Assembly (NCBI GenBank): GCA_963576785.1
Contig: OY756140.1
Location: 2,728,001-2,792,000, forward strand
Source of the DNA: Chlorophyllum brunneum
Taxonomy: Eukaryota > Basidiomycota > Agaricomycetes > Agaricales > Agaricaceae
DNA length: 64,000 nt
Direction of reading: 5' to 3'
In this document: positions 33,739 through 46,737 of the stretch, piece by piece
How the letters are laid out: every line of letters starts with the position of its first letter
Position numbering within the stretch: position 1 is the stretch's first letter
The notes under the pieces: generated by a model
Seen by the model: only the letters and a program-made list of their open reading frames with translations
What the model was told of the DNA's origin: nothing
The model's database searches: none
Program-made: the position numbers and the translations under genes

Positions 33739-36700
33739 TCAGGCGTCTAATATTATTAAGAGTGAGGAGATGCAGAGTGTGGGCAAATTCAACGCACAGT
33801 ACGAGGACCCGGACAGTAAGGTGGAGAGCGCGGCCAGCTGGTCTTCATTGAAACGTTTGCAATCTTCATGCCAAGTGTCTTGGTGTGTTCTCTTGAAGTT
33901 ACTGGCACATTTGCGCACCGTCGTTGAAATCGGAATCTACAGGATCACATCTGAGTAAGCTAACAGACTCCGGGGAGGTGGGCTGACCGGATCATAGGTA
34001 TGCTCCGCTAACACCCCAGTCAACAGTTCGGGTAACCACTTCTCTACTGTGTAAGGATAGCTCTCCACCAGCGCGCATATGCCGAGGATCGCTGCGTGCC
34101 TCTGACGTATTGCTTTATTGTAATTGACGTCGTTTCGGCCTGGGATGTGGCTACTTTTCAACAACCTTACGAATCGATCCTAGCGGAGGCGCTTCGTGAG
34201 AACCTGGAAAGCGTCGAGACTGGGTCTTACCTTGAGGGACAAAACGCTACGCCGCGGCGATAAACGTAGAATTCCAGAGAGCGTTCTATAAATTGGCGTG
34301 AGCCGTTAAACGAGATTCAGGAAAGTAAGAGGAAGAGGTGTAGTGGTCGAAGTTGATAGAATGGGCATAGAGGAACGCCAAAAATACGTCAAAATTGAAC
34401 ATATATGAGGGTTCCTTGAGAGAGAAGAGCGAAAGTTCAAAAAACCCCAGGCGAAGAGAATTAATGGAAGGTGGAGGGGAATGGAAGCAAAGTATTGATG
34501 GAGCAGCAAGTCAAGAGGGATAGCATATCTGGTACCTAAACCGGATAATAAGACTTACACGGCCGCCATCTCCCGCACTTCCACCACTTCGTCATCAAGG
34601 CATCTGCAGAGTACCTAAAGAATTTCAAGTCAGCATCCATTATTAGAAGATCATGCAACATTATGCAATGAATTAGTGATGTATCATTGTATATGATATC
34701 CCGAACGAGGTCTTGCAGGTTAGGTATATTACTCACTTCTAGCATCTCGACGATTTTGATCTCTGGAATCAGCGGAAGCTGTCGGAAATAGAACACTGCA
34801 TACGGTCAGTACAGTCAAGTCCACCTTTGTAACCCAAATCCTAATACCCAATCGATATCGATATCGAAGGGTAGGAAACCGAGCCAGAAAAGAAGGAACG
34901 ACGAGCGCCGTTACCTTGTGTTGGCCCGCCGAAGGAAAATAGAATTGCACAAAACCAGAAACTACTAACCTTGAACCAGCGGCAGAGCTTTCAGCCGAAC
35001 TTTCCATGACTTGAATTTTGTTTGATTGAGCGAACCAAGTCAACGGCCGAGCTTGAGATACTCACAGGAGAATTCTGGATCGTGTGGAAGATCGCGTCCA
35101 ATATAGGGCTGACTAAGGGCACGGGAGGAGTTACGCCGCACATCCGCACTAGGAGCCGACTTGCTCTCGCGGCAAGGTCATCATTATCATTGACTATCCA
35201 ATCGTTAGACTTCAAGAGCTGAAACCAAGGAATGCGCTTACGCTCCGTGAACCGGAAGATTTCGGACTATTCGGTATTTCGAAATTAGCTGAAGGGGTGT
35301 GAAGAGTAAAGATCTCGCACCATCAGGGGCAGAATATAGTCAAAAGCCGAGATGGCGTGAAGATCATGGAGGGACTGATATAGCCATTTGCACACTGTCG
35401 TCCCAACTCTAAATCATGGAAGAAGAGAAGAGAAGAATACAGTCAGTAACGTTTCTCCACCAACCAGAGTATCATCTGACTTACCGATCATACGTAGACT
35501 GGAAAGCCCGAACACCGGGCATGCGTTCTTTGCGCCAAGTCTTGAAGCGATCAACTAATTGAAGTACTCTCGTCCTGTGGTAAGTGCCTCTCATTCCCAT
35601 TATGTCGTAATCTGCTGGAACAATTTGGCATTCTCTGACAAAAGCCTCCGTCTCTGGATGTGATGGCTTGGGTTGCCACTAGGTGACAGCTTCGGCAACG
35701 TCAACTTGTAAGTACACGTGAAGAAGCCTCACCTTTATGTTCTCAGAGAACACCAAAATATCTCCAATATAGGCCCGTACCTGCGATTCCTATTAGTCGT
35801 AACGTAAATCGAAGTAGAATGCACAGACATCATCGTGTTCACTTGATATTTCGGCCCAAGAACGCTCTACCGTCTCGTCAGCCCATGGCGTGAATTTCCT
35901 CCCTAGTTCTTCGTAGAAGGCTCTGTAAAGAGTAGCGATTTTCACGGCATCAAATGTCATCTCCGCATTGTAGTCCAACGACTTGAACGCCGTGATAATG
36001 CAATCCACCAAAGGTTGAACCCTTCGCGGATCCCGGTGGTAGAACATGTACTACGTCGTCATCTTTTAGCCTTGGCAGGAGATAGATGATGAAGCATGTG
36101 GCGTACCTCGACGAACGACGACCAAATGGGTAAGGTATCTGTCTTGATGTTCTGCGAGAAGATCTTTCTCATATGGGGTGTGAACCAAGCCCACAACATC
36201 TCTTGCTTCTTTGTCGGCCAATGCTTCGAGCCTGGGATCCCTGGCATGAGAAAATAAACCTTGCGAAAACAGTGTCCTACCTCCCAAGACGCCCGCTAGG
36301 AGTTCTGCCGCGGCGCGTTGCTTGTTTTGATCCTTGTCAGCAATAAACTTCTCTACAACAGGTTTGAAAGCGATGAATGGTTTATCTTCGAGAAGCTGGA
36401 CTGTGAACATTCAGCCACACTGATCCCGCCGATAGTAAGTGGATGACATACAAATCGATTTTACACATGACACGTTGTCCTGAATCATGGCAGTTTCATG
36501 GTTTTCCTCGGAGTAGTAGGCGGACACCTTCTCCCAGTATTTCTGATCGGTGGTGATCTTGAGCACCATTGAGACAGCTTCGTCGCTCAAGGGTTCCCAA
36601 GGCTGGAAAGTGGATTTAGTTGAGTCTGGAAGCGTATACAGATTCACGGTTCTACTCCATGTTAGCCAACCGGGAGGATCTTTGTCATGGAATATGCTAG

Positions 36701-39700
36701 GAATACAAATCGGGTTAATGACCCTGCTGCTTCCTGAACCAAGGTTCACTTACGGCTCAGTACTCGCAATCGAAATGTCTACCGGAATCTTATAGGCGTT
36801 GAGAAAATCGGGTGTGGTTTGGCGACACGGATTCACTGGTACGGAATGGTTCAGTGGGTTGAGATTCCTCATAAGGGCGAGGTCCGCGGGATCCTTGCAG
36901 TGCGTTCTTAGTTTGATGAGCCGGATGCTTTTCATCACAGCTCTCTGAGCATACTAAAGATGGGATGTGAGGAATGGACCAGGATGTGAAGTGTTGTACT
37001 CACATATCGCTTGAAAAAAAATCATGTTAGGCGAGATCTTCCTAGGAACTAACGACTCACAATTGTGGGGTGGTTATCATGCAGCTTTTCAAGGAAATAG
37101 CGCATTTCGGCTGCCTGGACAGGAGCATCTCGCCGAACAATTGTTCGCAAACACCGGACGGCATAGATAGAATATCGCCAGTGCAACTTTCCGGAGTTTG
37201 AGAGTCCTAGAACGTAGGTTGCCTATGACGACATTAGACGATCGAAGGCGGCGTTAACGAAGATGAGCATACAATCTGCTGCGTAACTTCATCCGTCTTC
37301 CTAGTCCTCTTGATTCTTTGTTCTCGGCACCGGAGCGTAACTTGACGGTCCTCTTCAGTTTCAACAAAAATTTCTTTCAATCGAGCAAGAGCTTCTTCCA
37401 CTCTTGGTTTAGTAACGTCATAGATAATGTGGCAAGGCTCAGAGAAGCTGTTAAGACCTGAAGAAGCTTGGGTCAAAGGAGGGCAGGATTGTACTGGTGA
37501 ACCCACAATTCTCAAACACAACAGCTGAGCAGTTTTGTAGAGAAGGCTTCTCGTTATGCTGACAACCGAAGAGGTGTTTGACCGTCGTCAGAGCAAGTGT
37601 CGGTTCTGGCGGAGTCTTGAGCTTTCAGGCTCGATGGATTGGGATAGATGAGGCGAACCAGATAAAGCATATTTGCAAAACACGGGATAGTTAATTGTCC
37701 ACAAGGCACCTTTCATTCGATCGTCGTCTCCCCCTGGCTCGAGAGCTTTGAACAAAATAGGCAGTGCGCGTCGCCGAACTCCATCGTAAGTCTGGGCCTT
37801 GGTCAGTCAGTGAACAAGAATATCATGTATTCTTACGCTCGCAATTGATTCCAACACCGATTGGCCAGACCTGTTCACAATTAATGAGTGAAACTGTCAT
37901 GGATGATAGAGGTCCACGTACTGCCTAATAATGGGATAATGCCAGATTGACCATTCAACAAGATCATCAATCAGGCTATCCTCAAGGCGTCCCCGACAAC
38001 GCTCTATTGCGTTCCACCTCAATCGAGTGGATGCATAATACCTTTCGTGGGTGATCAGGATGAACCTACAGAGATTGGAATGCAGACTTACCTTGCCCTT
38101 CGAACGTATACCGCTCGAGGCCATGTCTTCTGTCCGATATAGAGCCGTGCAATGTTCTTCTCCGAATTGTAGCTATCTCCGTTGACTTGAGAGCTAGATC
38201 CTCATAAGACAGACCCACCAACGACAGTGACCTAGCATACCTATCTCTACTGTCCGCGTACTCAAGGAGATACGTCCGCATGGACCTCACCTTGCGAACC
38301 ATGAGTGATTAAGCAACCAGGATAACTTCGAGTGCACTCACCAAAATCTGCACGGCATCAACTGTATTCTCTTCACCTTGCTGCCGCAGTGAAACGGAAG
38401 CTTCATGCAAAAATCGCCCAAACCTCTTCCTCAGGTTAGTCATGAAGACATATCTAGGATCTGAACGATCGGTGAGGCAGAAACCAGAATTGACTGGGTC
38501 GACGTTGCCGATCATCTCCGGAATTTCGTCCCTTCAGGCCGTGTCAGCCCAGTCCGAGGGGGATGAAATATCTGTACTCACAAAATATCACTTGTGTGCA
38601 CAAGCTCCGCGAAATATTCTTTAGGAATATGTTCCTCGTATAGAGTCGGCACGCCCGCGAATGCGTTGCGGACGAAGGTCAGATATCTGGTCGATCTTCG
38701 TCAGACTATGGGTGAGCGAGAGGGGAAGCAACATACCTGCAGAAATCATTCCGCCAGTTGGCATCCCTTGGTACGTCTACGCACGTGTCCTAAGCGAAAG
38801 TCTCAACGAATGCGCAGAAGACGAACGAACCGGGTTTCATTAGGGCTTCCAGGATATCCAAAGTTGGTTCGACGAGTTCTTGGAAGATCTGAAGTGCAAA
38901 CTTGATCTCTTCCTCTGATGGCACATGCCAGGAGATCTGAAGATTTGAACGTCGACTTTCGTTCTCTTATCGTTAAAACAGGTACTCACCTCCACTTCGT
39001 CCGGAGCATAGCATTTACCCCAATAGCGGTGATGGTTCTCGCGAAATTCTAGGTACGTTGGAGTTCGCAGGTTACATATGCAAACCAAACCTGAAGTAGA
39101 CACGAGACTCGCCTTGGCTATTCCACTCCGCGGGATTTACGAATTTGTTCTCTAAGGGATATGTATGAGTCAGAGTCAACAGTAGGCTGGACACTAATTT
39201 TCCAGTCCAAGAATAGCCTCGTTTAGATAAAGTCTTGTCCCTGAGAAAACGAAGCAAAGGGATGAACTCTTCCTTATATTTCAGGATCTAAAGCAGTTGT
39301 TAGGTTCGGCAGAAACAAGAAGAAGAATAGCATACAGCACGCCCATCACTGAGAAAACGGTTGTTGTCAATTTTGCGTCATCGCACGAAGAAGGAAGACG
39401 CACTTGTACACAGCACCTCGTAAGATTGCAAGGTTCCAGTGCAAGGTAGCATCAGATGGTAGCGGGCGAGAAGCAGAAGTAGTCCTCAGCGAACTAGCTC
39501 CGTTATCAAGCTCAGTTTTGATGTTCGCCATACAGAAAGGGAAGAATTTGGCCAAAGTCTTCACAGGGTTTGCATTAGCAACACATTCCACCAGCTGGTG
39601 TATGGCCCGGACCGCATTGGTTCGAACATTAGTGCTGGCGTAATCATAGACCATGTTCAAGACCATATTAAAAAGCGGCTCCGACAGGTGTACACATATT

Positions 39701-42564
39701 TGACTGCATGCACCGGCTACCGCATCGACGACCTGAACTGCAGTGGGGTGATGAGTTGCTTCCCTCAGCAAAACAAACAGCCCTACCTTCCGCTGCTCCT
39801 CCACTAGAACCATTTGGCGCTTCGTCGGGCAGATTTTCCAGTAATTGGATCACACGGCGTATGAAACTCGCTATCCAGTCTGGAAAGCTACCAGTGGAAT
39901 CCTAAAAGTGTAGGCTGATGAGCACGAAGGAAGTCGCTACCGTAGGTTAGCCGTGGGTCATCACCTTCAGCAAGGCGTCTTCCTCTTCTGGGGTCAACTT
40001 CGGAGTCAGATCCGCAAACGCATCGTTGTCATCAAAAGACAGCGAAGGTAACGGCATGCGAGTCTCCGGTGGTAGAGTTGGCTCCGTGTCACTCCAGGGA
40101 GCAGTGTCGCCGAAACGAGTGAGGTCTCCAATAGTGATGTACTGAGAAATTTCAACCAGGAATGAAGTCGTACACAGCTAAATTTACTCAATGAGCTCCT
40201 AGATAGAATATCAAGACAGAATGTCAACACACCGTTTTTGATGGATCATTCTAAATGACTGTGTGAGTAGGGCGCTGAGAAGATCACGATGGACGTACAA
40301 GATCGATTCCGGGGATAAGCAATTGAAGAATTGGCACAAGATGTTTGGCACCTGCATAATGGACCTGGCGAGATACAATGGCAGGGGCCACCGCACCCAA
40401 GGCCTTGATCACAGCAAGTGTTCTGTGTGTCTGCATAATACTATTAGATTTATGCGATTCTGGAAGCCGAGTAGCTCTGACGAACCTCGGTCAATGCTTC
40501 GAGGGAAGGAACGGCACGTTCCAAAATTGGCTCGAGGATCAGATCTGGTTCCATCACACACATCGACTTCAAGCATCCTTGAATGTTATTCACCACCGAT
40601 GAGTCTTGCGAAAACATTGCTAGAAGTGCCACAGTCCTCATGGATTTCACAAGCTCGCGTTTCATTTGCTTTGTCAATCTCCGATTCTAAAGAGCGTTAA
40701 GCTGGTCTTCAAAAAGAAATGAATTCAGGTTTACCAGAGGAGTCTTACAGTCTGGTTTCTGTTCCTCAAACCAACCTATGAAATCGTGAGTTGGTCAGTT
40801 ACGGTAGGCCGCGGTACGCACGCTTGTTGAACTCGGACGCTATACACTTGATGAACGCACTGAGCTATTAAAGCCGAACCTTAGCGGTCTCTAGTCCGTA
40901 TGTTCAGTGTCGAACTTACATCTTGCGTCCATGTACCGGAATTAGAAGGGTGGAAGAAGCTCTCGGTTGAAGCAATTAACCGAGCGAAAGAATCTAGTGC
41001 CTTTGAACCGGCAAGGTACGTTTTCTGGGGTACATACGCCCTTTTATGCAGCGATGATGCAAGATAGTCCCCGATTGATGCAGCGTTGCTCTGAAGTTGT
41101 GGCGTATTCATTCCCGACGGAAGTGGAGAAAACATGGGTGTGGGCGCATTTGAAGCAGGAACTGCAATTCCATCAGGAGCCATAGAGTAAACAATGATTC
41201 TTGCCAGGGACACTGCAGACAACACATTTAGTGCTGTGACTATAAGTTTTGCAGACCAGCATACCAATGCGCCACTGTGGCTTCGGGAGTCGACCGACTT
41301 CGAAACTCGCACTGCTATCCGCCGTAGGACCGGTGGTAAGCGAACCTCCGTCAGCAAGAGAAATTTCTAAAAGATACATCGGCATAAATATAACAAAAAG
41401 CCATCATGAAGACTTACCCATTGATGCCAGACACTTGCACATGAATAAATTCCATTCATGCTCGGTAAAAATACCGACATCCTTATACAGACCAGACCAA
41501 TAAGATTCATCCTTTTGACCAGTATTTTTCATCCAGCTAGGTCTTGTCTCTCCATCAGAGATAGCATCGTCTGGGATCTGTGCGATCTTCCGAGGATCAC
41601 TGACTTCAGGGACAACATGCATCTCTGCTAATTTCGAGAGAAGGTGTAACATCCGCTCATCATACTTGTATGAGTTTATGGACTCCCACACACGGAGTAA
41701 CATTGGAAAGTAGGTTTGGGGGTGGGAAAGCGGGAGAAAGGTCATGAGGTAGTAATGAGAAGACAAGACACTCTGTTGGGACAGAAATTAGAGCAGAATA
41801 GAACATAAGAAGGAGCTACACGCACGTCCAACTTCGTCCCATCAATCAGTGGCACAAACGTAGAAAGCATGTCGTTGATAGCAGCAGGGTGAAAAAATCT
41901 ACGAGCATTGTCGGCCACATATCCCATACACCATGAGAGTTGACTAGGGTCATCATTTAACAACGAGCCGAAGATGATACACTACATCCACTCACGTATA
42001 CTCAAACTGCCTTCGAGTTAAGAACAAATCTTGGCTGAGGATATCGTAAATTGACTTCCATGGCAATCTCATATCTTCTACCGTCAGAACCCTCTTCGAC
42101 CGTGTCAGGAGGCGAAAACCATCAGCGCAGCTGGCCACCACCTGCATAGGCATACCAGGTGTAATACTGAGCGCAAAATACAATTTTGCGAGCCTAATTC
42201 GTTTATCCTTCGGAATCGGGTACTTGAGCGATATCCAGCTGAAAATAAGCCATCAGCACAGTCTACCACGGAAGAATGACGGGGTTACGAACAAGGCCAG
42301 CATGGTATCCCACTGCAAAAAACCGACGTCATAATCCTGTGCTCCGACGGCCTGATGAATCCGTCGTATAATGAAGTCTAGCATTTCCTGCATTTGCGAG
42401 TTGGGCTCTATGGAATAGGGAAGTAGATGTGCAAGGTTCTTGAGTTTCTCCATCTCTCTGTTTCCATTGGTGTTTGCTATGTCTTGTGGAATGAGTACAT
42501 CGGAGGGCCGTGTTGACGATGGTACACCATTGATGTGCAATTTGCCAATGTCCGGCAGTGCCAT
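33739..42564 (-). CDS. BLM10: Proteasome activator Blm10/PA200
   Basis: HEAT-repeat ring that caps the 20S proteasome and opens its gate. The gene spans 8.8 kb with many short introns; I did not define every exon. Family signatures occur in order: N-terminal MALPDIGKLHINGVPSS; KLYFALSITPGMPMQVVASC (about 42180); MEPDLILEPILERAVPSLEALTEV (about 40550, in parts); the strongly diagnostic FFPFCMANIKTELDNGASS and SDATLHWNLAILRGAVYK (about 39420-39550); and RQRHAAILGICALVESYPY near the C-terminus. The last exons are 33798-33936 (ISTTVRKCASNFKRTHQDTW) and a terminal coding exon of 8 nt, 33739-33746, so the protein ends Tyr-Tyr-Ala, the gate-opening C-terminus of Blm10. Reading through the last 51-nt intron would replace YYA with YCA plus 17 residues. 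Start: ATG at 42564. Confidence 0.93.
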
Positions 42565-42846
42565 GGTCCCCAAGAAAATGCTGTAGGGAAGAGTGAGAAG
42601 AAGCCAAACTGCAACGTAAGCGAAAGGCCATACTGTCCGAGGCTGTATGAGGCTAGGTTGTTCGAGAACGTAATATGGATTTTGGGGGGTTAGAGCCCTG
42701 TGTACAAGCTAGAAAAACTAGATGGATGTGGTAGAGGTCAAAGGCACTCTTTGAGTGGCGACACGCACAATAGTGGAGTGAAAGGTCCAGAAGAACGTCG
42801 CACTCGAGGCATTAGTCAGGCAAAATTGTAGTGTACATATAGATAG

Positions 42847-43866
42847 CTAGGTAGTACTCGTCATCACCGTTTGCAGTTCTTTTACAGCCCGTTCCCTAAC
42901 CTTGCCCCACACTGTGTTCCGCTGAGCCCGCACGTCCCCCAATCCTTCTCGGATCTCCTGGAGCCGTTCTACATACTCTCGACCGTTGTCCTGCAGTTCC
43001 CTTAATAATAACATTGATTTCTGTAGACTTTCTAGCTGCGTTTCTGGCTGGCTGAAATGTGAATCGCGAGCAGTCGGATCACCGTCATTATTAATAAATA
43101 TTTTGTGTGTCGTGGGTGTGAGGTCCGGAGCGCGGATGATCCTCTGGCCCCTATCATCCTGCTCCTCTTGGCCCTCGTCCTCGTCCTCCATCTTCGTTAT
43201 CACTGGGGCCTCTACCTCCTTATGGTCAGGGTCTTCACCCATGACCTGCCAGAGCCGGCCCAATGCGTGTCGGAGTGTAGCCTCCCCTTCGATCAAGCCG
43301 TTTGTCGCATGCTCAAGTTCGTCGAGAAGTTTTGAGCGGAATGTGTATGTTACGGATTTGTCAAGTACGAAAGAAGAGTAGCTGAGGTGCACAGATGTAG
43401 GCGGTGGATAAGGTGACGTGAGCGGTGGAGAAGGCGAACGCGAGAGATGGGGCAACGTCGGGGGAGAGGGAGAGCGTCGGTCCTGCGGTACCAGCATTTT
43501 CAAACGCTTTCGAGCGCGTTCCTCGGCCTGAACTTATCAGAATGAATTTAAAAACACAAAGCCAGAGGGACTCACCTCCCAATCCTCCATTCCGGGTCCC
43601 CAAGGCGTGATTTTACCCCTCCTTACCCACCGTGCCCCCTTGGCAGTCTTGCATCCCCAGTTCCCGGTCTTCGAGCCAATGCCTGTATCGTCTTCATCCG
43701 AATCATGTCCATGAGAGGGGTAATACCACATATTGTGGTCACTCAATGGAACAGAAGGTAGGTCGTCCATCCTAGGGATGGTCAGTGCCGGAAGACGAAA
43801 GGGTGGCAGGATAACTACCCACTCAGGACCATCTAATTGCCCATACCGCCGTTTATGGTGGCTCAT
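42847..43866 (-). CDS. RXT2: Rxt2-like subunit of the Rpd3L deacetylase complex
   Basis: Exons 43576-43866 and 42847-43527 give 323 aa. The N-terminal part has the feature I associate with Rxt2: GNWGCKTAKGARWVRRGK followed by an acidic/basic helix (EAEERARKRLK), after a short lead with Asp/Glu residues. Next come Ser/Pro repeats (RRSPSPPTLPHLSRSPSPP), FRSKLLDELEHATNGLIEGE, which resembles the Rxt2 helical core, an acidic linker (EDEDEGQEEQDD) and a C-terminal coiled coil (SMLLLRELQDNGREYVERLQ). The family call rests on the N-terminal motif from memory and should be tested by profile search. Its probable partner Rpd3 is encoded 12 kb to the right. Start: ATG at 43866. Confidence 0.55.
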
Positions 43867-44355
43867 TCTTTGTGTTCAGCTGTGTGCCTCGTTCCTCAGA
43901 GGTGATACGAAGTTGAGCGATAAATGTGATGCCAACTCGCAACAAGGTATTTCAGGAGATCGGCAAATTCCGATTGACGCGCCTATTACTCCGACTTTCA
44001 TCTCCAGAAACCGTCGGCCTATGCAGCGCTAGACATGTCAACACCGGCCAAAATCGCATTCCACACGCAAGCACAGAAAGACTCCACTGCTACACTCGCA
44101 CTACAAAGGCCGGCTCCTATGCCCCGGTTCAATCTTTGAGGCATACACTCACACAACAGGGTTGGTATAACTCTTGCGAGACTCCTTCACCAGATCCTAC
44201 AGAAATATCTATATAGCCACAAAGTGCCCAAGACCTTTTTTTTTGATTCGGAGGTACGACCATTTCTCCATCCGGGCGTAAAATATCTGGATAGCGACAG
44301 GGATCAGAGGGTGCCACCGCAGAATATGGAGTGAACCTATCACCAAAGTGACATT
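43867..44355. other. Intergenic region, Rxt2 promoter and biotin synthase 3' flank
   Basis: About 490 bp. It contains a run of ten T residues near 44236-44245; otherwise nothing was recognised. Confidence 0.45.
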
Positions 44356-45847
44356 TTATAGATTTGCCGAAGTCTCAGCCTGCTGAGTGGTGTTAGAGCA
44401 AGGCGTCCTTGCTAACCTCTCGCCTTCCTTCCTGGCAACATCGGGCTGTTCAAAGCTGCCCATGCCTTCAAGTCCCCATCGGCCCATCATAGCCTTATCC
44501 TATACCGAAGTAAGCGCGCATAACGGGATTAGAGCGAATAGTTGACCTCCTCCCATGGTGAACATGGGGTGGTGAGCATCTGCTCACCAGTGAAAACAGC
44601 ATTGGCACCCGCCATGAAGCACATAGCCTGCTCAGCCTCAGAAAGTGTGTTCCTTCCGGCGGCTAGACGGATGATAGTAGTAGGGAGAACGATGCGGGCT
44701 GTCGCGATAGTACGGACAAGGGTATTATGGGGTATTCGCTATGATGCGATGTGAAATGGACGAGGTTTAGTAGAGATGTTCACTTACCTCATTGTTCTCG
44801 AGTGGAGTTCCGGGAATAGGCACAAGTGCATTAACCGGGAAAGACTCTGGATGCTCCGGCATACTTCCGACTCTTGGGTGAGTGATATCTGTGTGAATCA
44901 GACTACTTTGAACTTACCAGGAGACTTCCCAGATAAGGCCAATGCGATCGGTATCGGTTTCCCCGAGTCCCAGGATTCCACCAGAACAAACACTGATCCC
45001 TGCTTCGCGAACGGCGCTTATAGTTTCTAGCCTATCATCGTAGGAGCGAGTAGTGATTACCTAGAGTACCCTGAGAACGGGCCCATGTGAAGTGTACGAA
45101 ACCCCTCGCTTACTTGTGGGTAAAACTCTCGAGAAGTATCCAAATTGTGATTGTACGCAGTAAGGCCGCTGTCACGGGGATTAACGGCGTATCGAACTCT
45201 TGAAACGCCTGGACTTACGCCTCCTTCAGTTGTCGCGCCTGTTCTGGGGTTAACATGCCCAACGTGGTGCAAACTTCCATGCCCATCCCTCGGACTTCGC
45301 GAACCATTTGTAGGATCCTCTCGAACCCGCGCTTGCGACCTGAAAGGTCTCTCCATGCGGCACCCATACAAAATCTGGTACTGCCATTCTCTTTGGCTTT
45401 GCGTGCCGCTTCGATGACAGGATCAACTTCAAGTAATTTGGAAGCCTTAGTTGGCGTTGAGTATCTCGATGATTGCGAGCAATATGAGCCTAGTATGATT
45501 AGGTACCGTCCTCAATGCACGGCGGAGGTAACCCACAGTCTTCGCTGCATCCTCCAGCTGCATCAAGCCGATTTAACCCGTCGTGTTCAGGAGTTAGAGC
45601 GGAAAAACGCACTCTTTATGTTCATGAGGGTGCATAGTTGAATTTTGCTGGGATCATGGTGTTGACGGTGGACTAAGGCGGCACGGAAGATAAGGTCCAT
45701 AAGCGGACCATCGTAAATCTCTTTAATCTCTTGTCGCTTCCAGTTGTGTCGTGTGGCATTCGTGGCGCGTTCAGAAGGTGCCGATGCAGGAGTAGCTAAG
45801 GTCCGGCAGAACTGGGTTCCGGCTCTCCGAATAGATAGTGAAAGCAT
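44356..45847 (-). CDS. BIO2: Biotin synthase (radical SAM), mitochondrial
   Basis: Converts dethiobiotin to biotin with SAM and Fe-S clusters, the last step of biotin synthesis. The N-terminus ([20 protein letters not shown]) is a typical mitochondrial presequence. The conserved part begins [20 protein letters not shown] and CTLMNIKTGGCSEDC, and the spliced cluster motif is C-S-E-D-C-S-Y-C (C-x3-C-x2-C). Downstream are [25 protein letters not shown], the [13 protein letters not shown] loop, [17 protein letters not shown] residues, [11 protein letters not shown] and [14 protein letters not shown], all in family order. Exon 1 is 45613-45847; the next intron cut falls inside the codon of the second cluster cysteine (T|GC), and the last intron lies between PWEE and DKAMMGRWG. 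Presence of this gene predicts biotin prototrophy if the rest of the pathway exists. Confidence 0.92.
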
Positions 45848-46500
45848 TGTGAGAGAGGATGGAAACGACAGAGACGAGGGATACAACCACGTTGCAAGAG
45901 GAAGAGCCGGTGGTTAGAGAAAAGGTAGGGCGAATAGCGAGTGGTTTATGGGGGCAGCCCTGCAGGCCACAATCGAGGGATATCTTGTTTGTCGCGGTCA
46001 GATAACACCCACGTGACGATCACTAACCCGTATCCCCTCAATTGATATGGGACTCCAAATACCCAGCCCATTTCATATATTCGCGATCCCACGCATTCGG
46101 TTTTCTGCTTCCCATCTAAAGCTCTGACACAATCTTGGGCTGTTTCTATTCCTCCCTGTTGATGGGATATGAGTGGAACGAACAGCCACGCAACCAATGC
46201 GATAATGCGATAATTGCCATTCGTCAGCTACTGTACGGGAGATCCGAACGTTGAACAATCATACGTATACTGCGGGGTTAAGCTCAAATGAATCTGATAC
46301 GATGGCTGTCCACACCTTGTACAGTAAGTCCTGGATCTACATGCGTCGTTACTAATGACCTTACCACTGTGCGGATTTCGGTACGATATTACAATGTCTC
46401 GTGATTTTTACTGTACTTTTGGGGTGCCTGCGCAAAACAACCTTTCAGTCGGATATTCTCTGCGGTCGGACCAATGTCAATGGATACTCGAGAACGCGGG
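45848..46500. other. Intergenic region with biotin synthase promoter
   Basis: About 650 bp with no supported gene. It must contain the promoter of biotin synthase (left) and the 3' end of the small gene to the right. Confidence 0.45.
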
Positions 46501-46737
46501 TTAGATGGTTAAGCGCAAACCTTTGGTATTATCCCGGTTTGACCTTCGGCCGTGGTTGTGGCCTGCATTACTACCATTAGAAGTAGGTGTTTCCAGTCCG
46601 TTTACTTTGTACTTGGTCTTCAGATCGCTGCCGGCCATGATCTGCATCGTGCGGACGGAATTCCACTGGCGCAGAGTGTGCTCGGCGACTGATTGGGAAT
46701 ACCGAATTTTTTTCTGCTCGATTGTTGTGGCCGTCAT
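46501..46737 (-). CDS. Small basic hypothetical protein (78 aa)
   Basis: Single-exon frame MTATTIEQKKIRYSQSVAEH..., polar and basic, with helix-forming first half (residues 5-40) and a Gly/Asn/His/Arg-rich end (GHNHGRRSNRDN). No family is recognised. Support for a real gene: an ATG in a good context 85 bp downstream of a TATATAAA box on the same strand, protein-like composition, and the lack of a better frame on either strand. The frame remains open further upstream, but only to a non-ATG start and across the TATA box. The plus-strand frame opposite (46505-46903) looks like its shadow. Confidence 0.5.
   Translation of the reverse strand: MTATTIEQKKIRYSQSVAEHTLRQWNSVRTMQIMAGSDLKTKYKVNGLETPTSNGSNAGHNHGRRSNRDNTKGLRLTI

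Noticed and set aside
42986..43381. 131-codon plus-strand frame
   Set aside because: It is antisense to the acidic part of the Rxt2-like gene.
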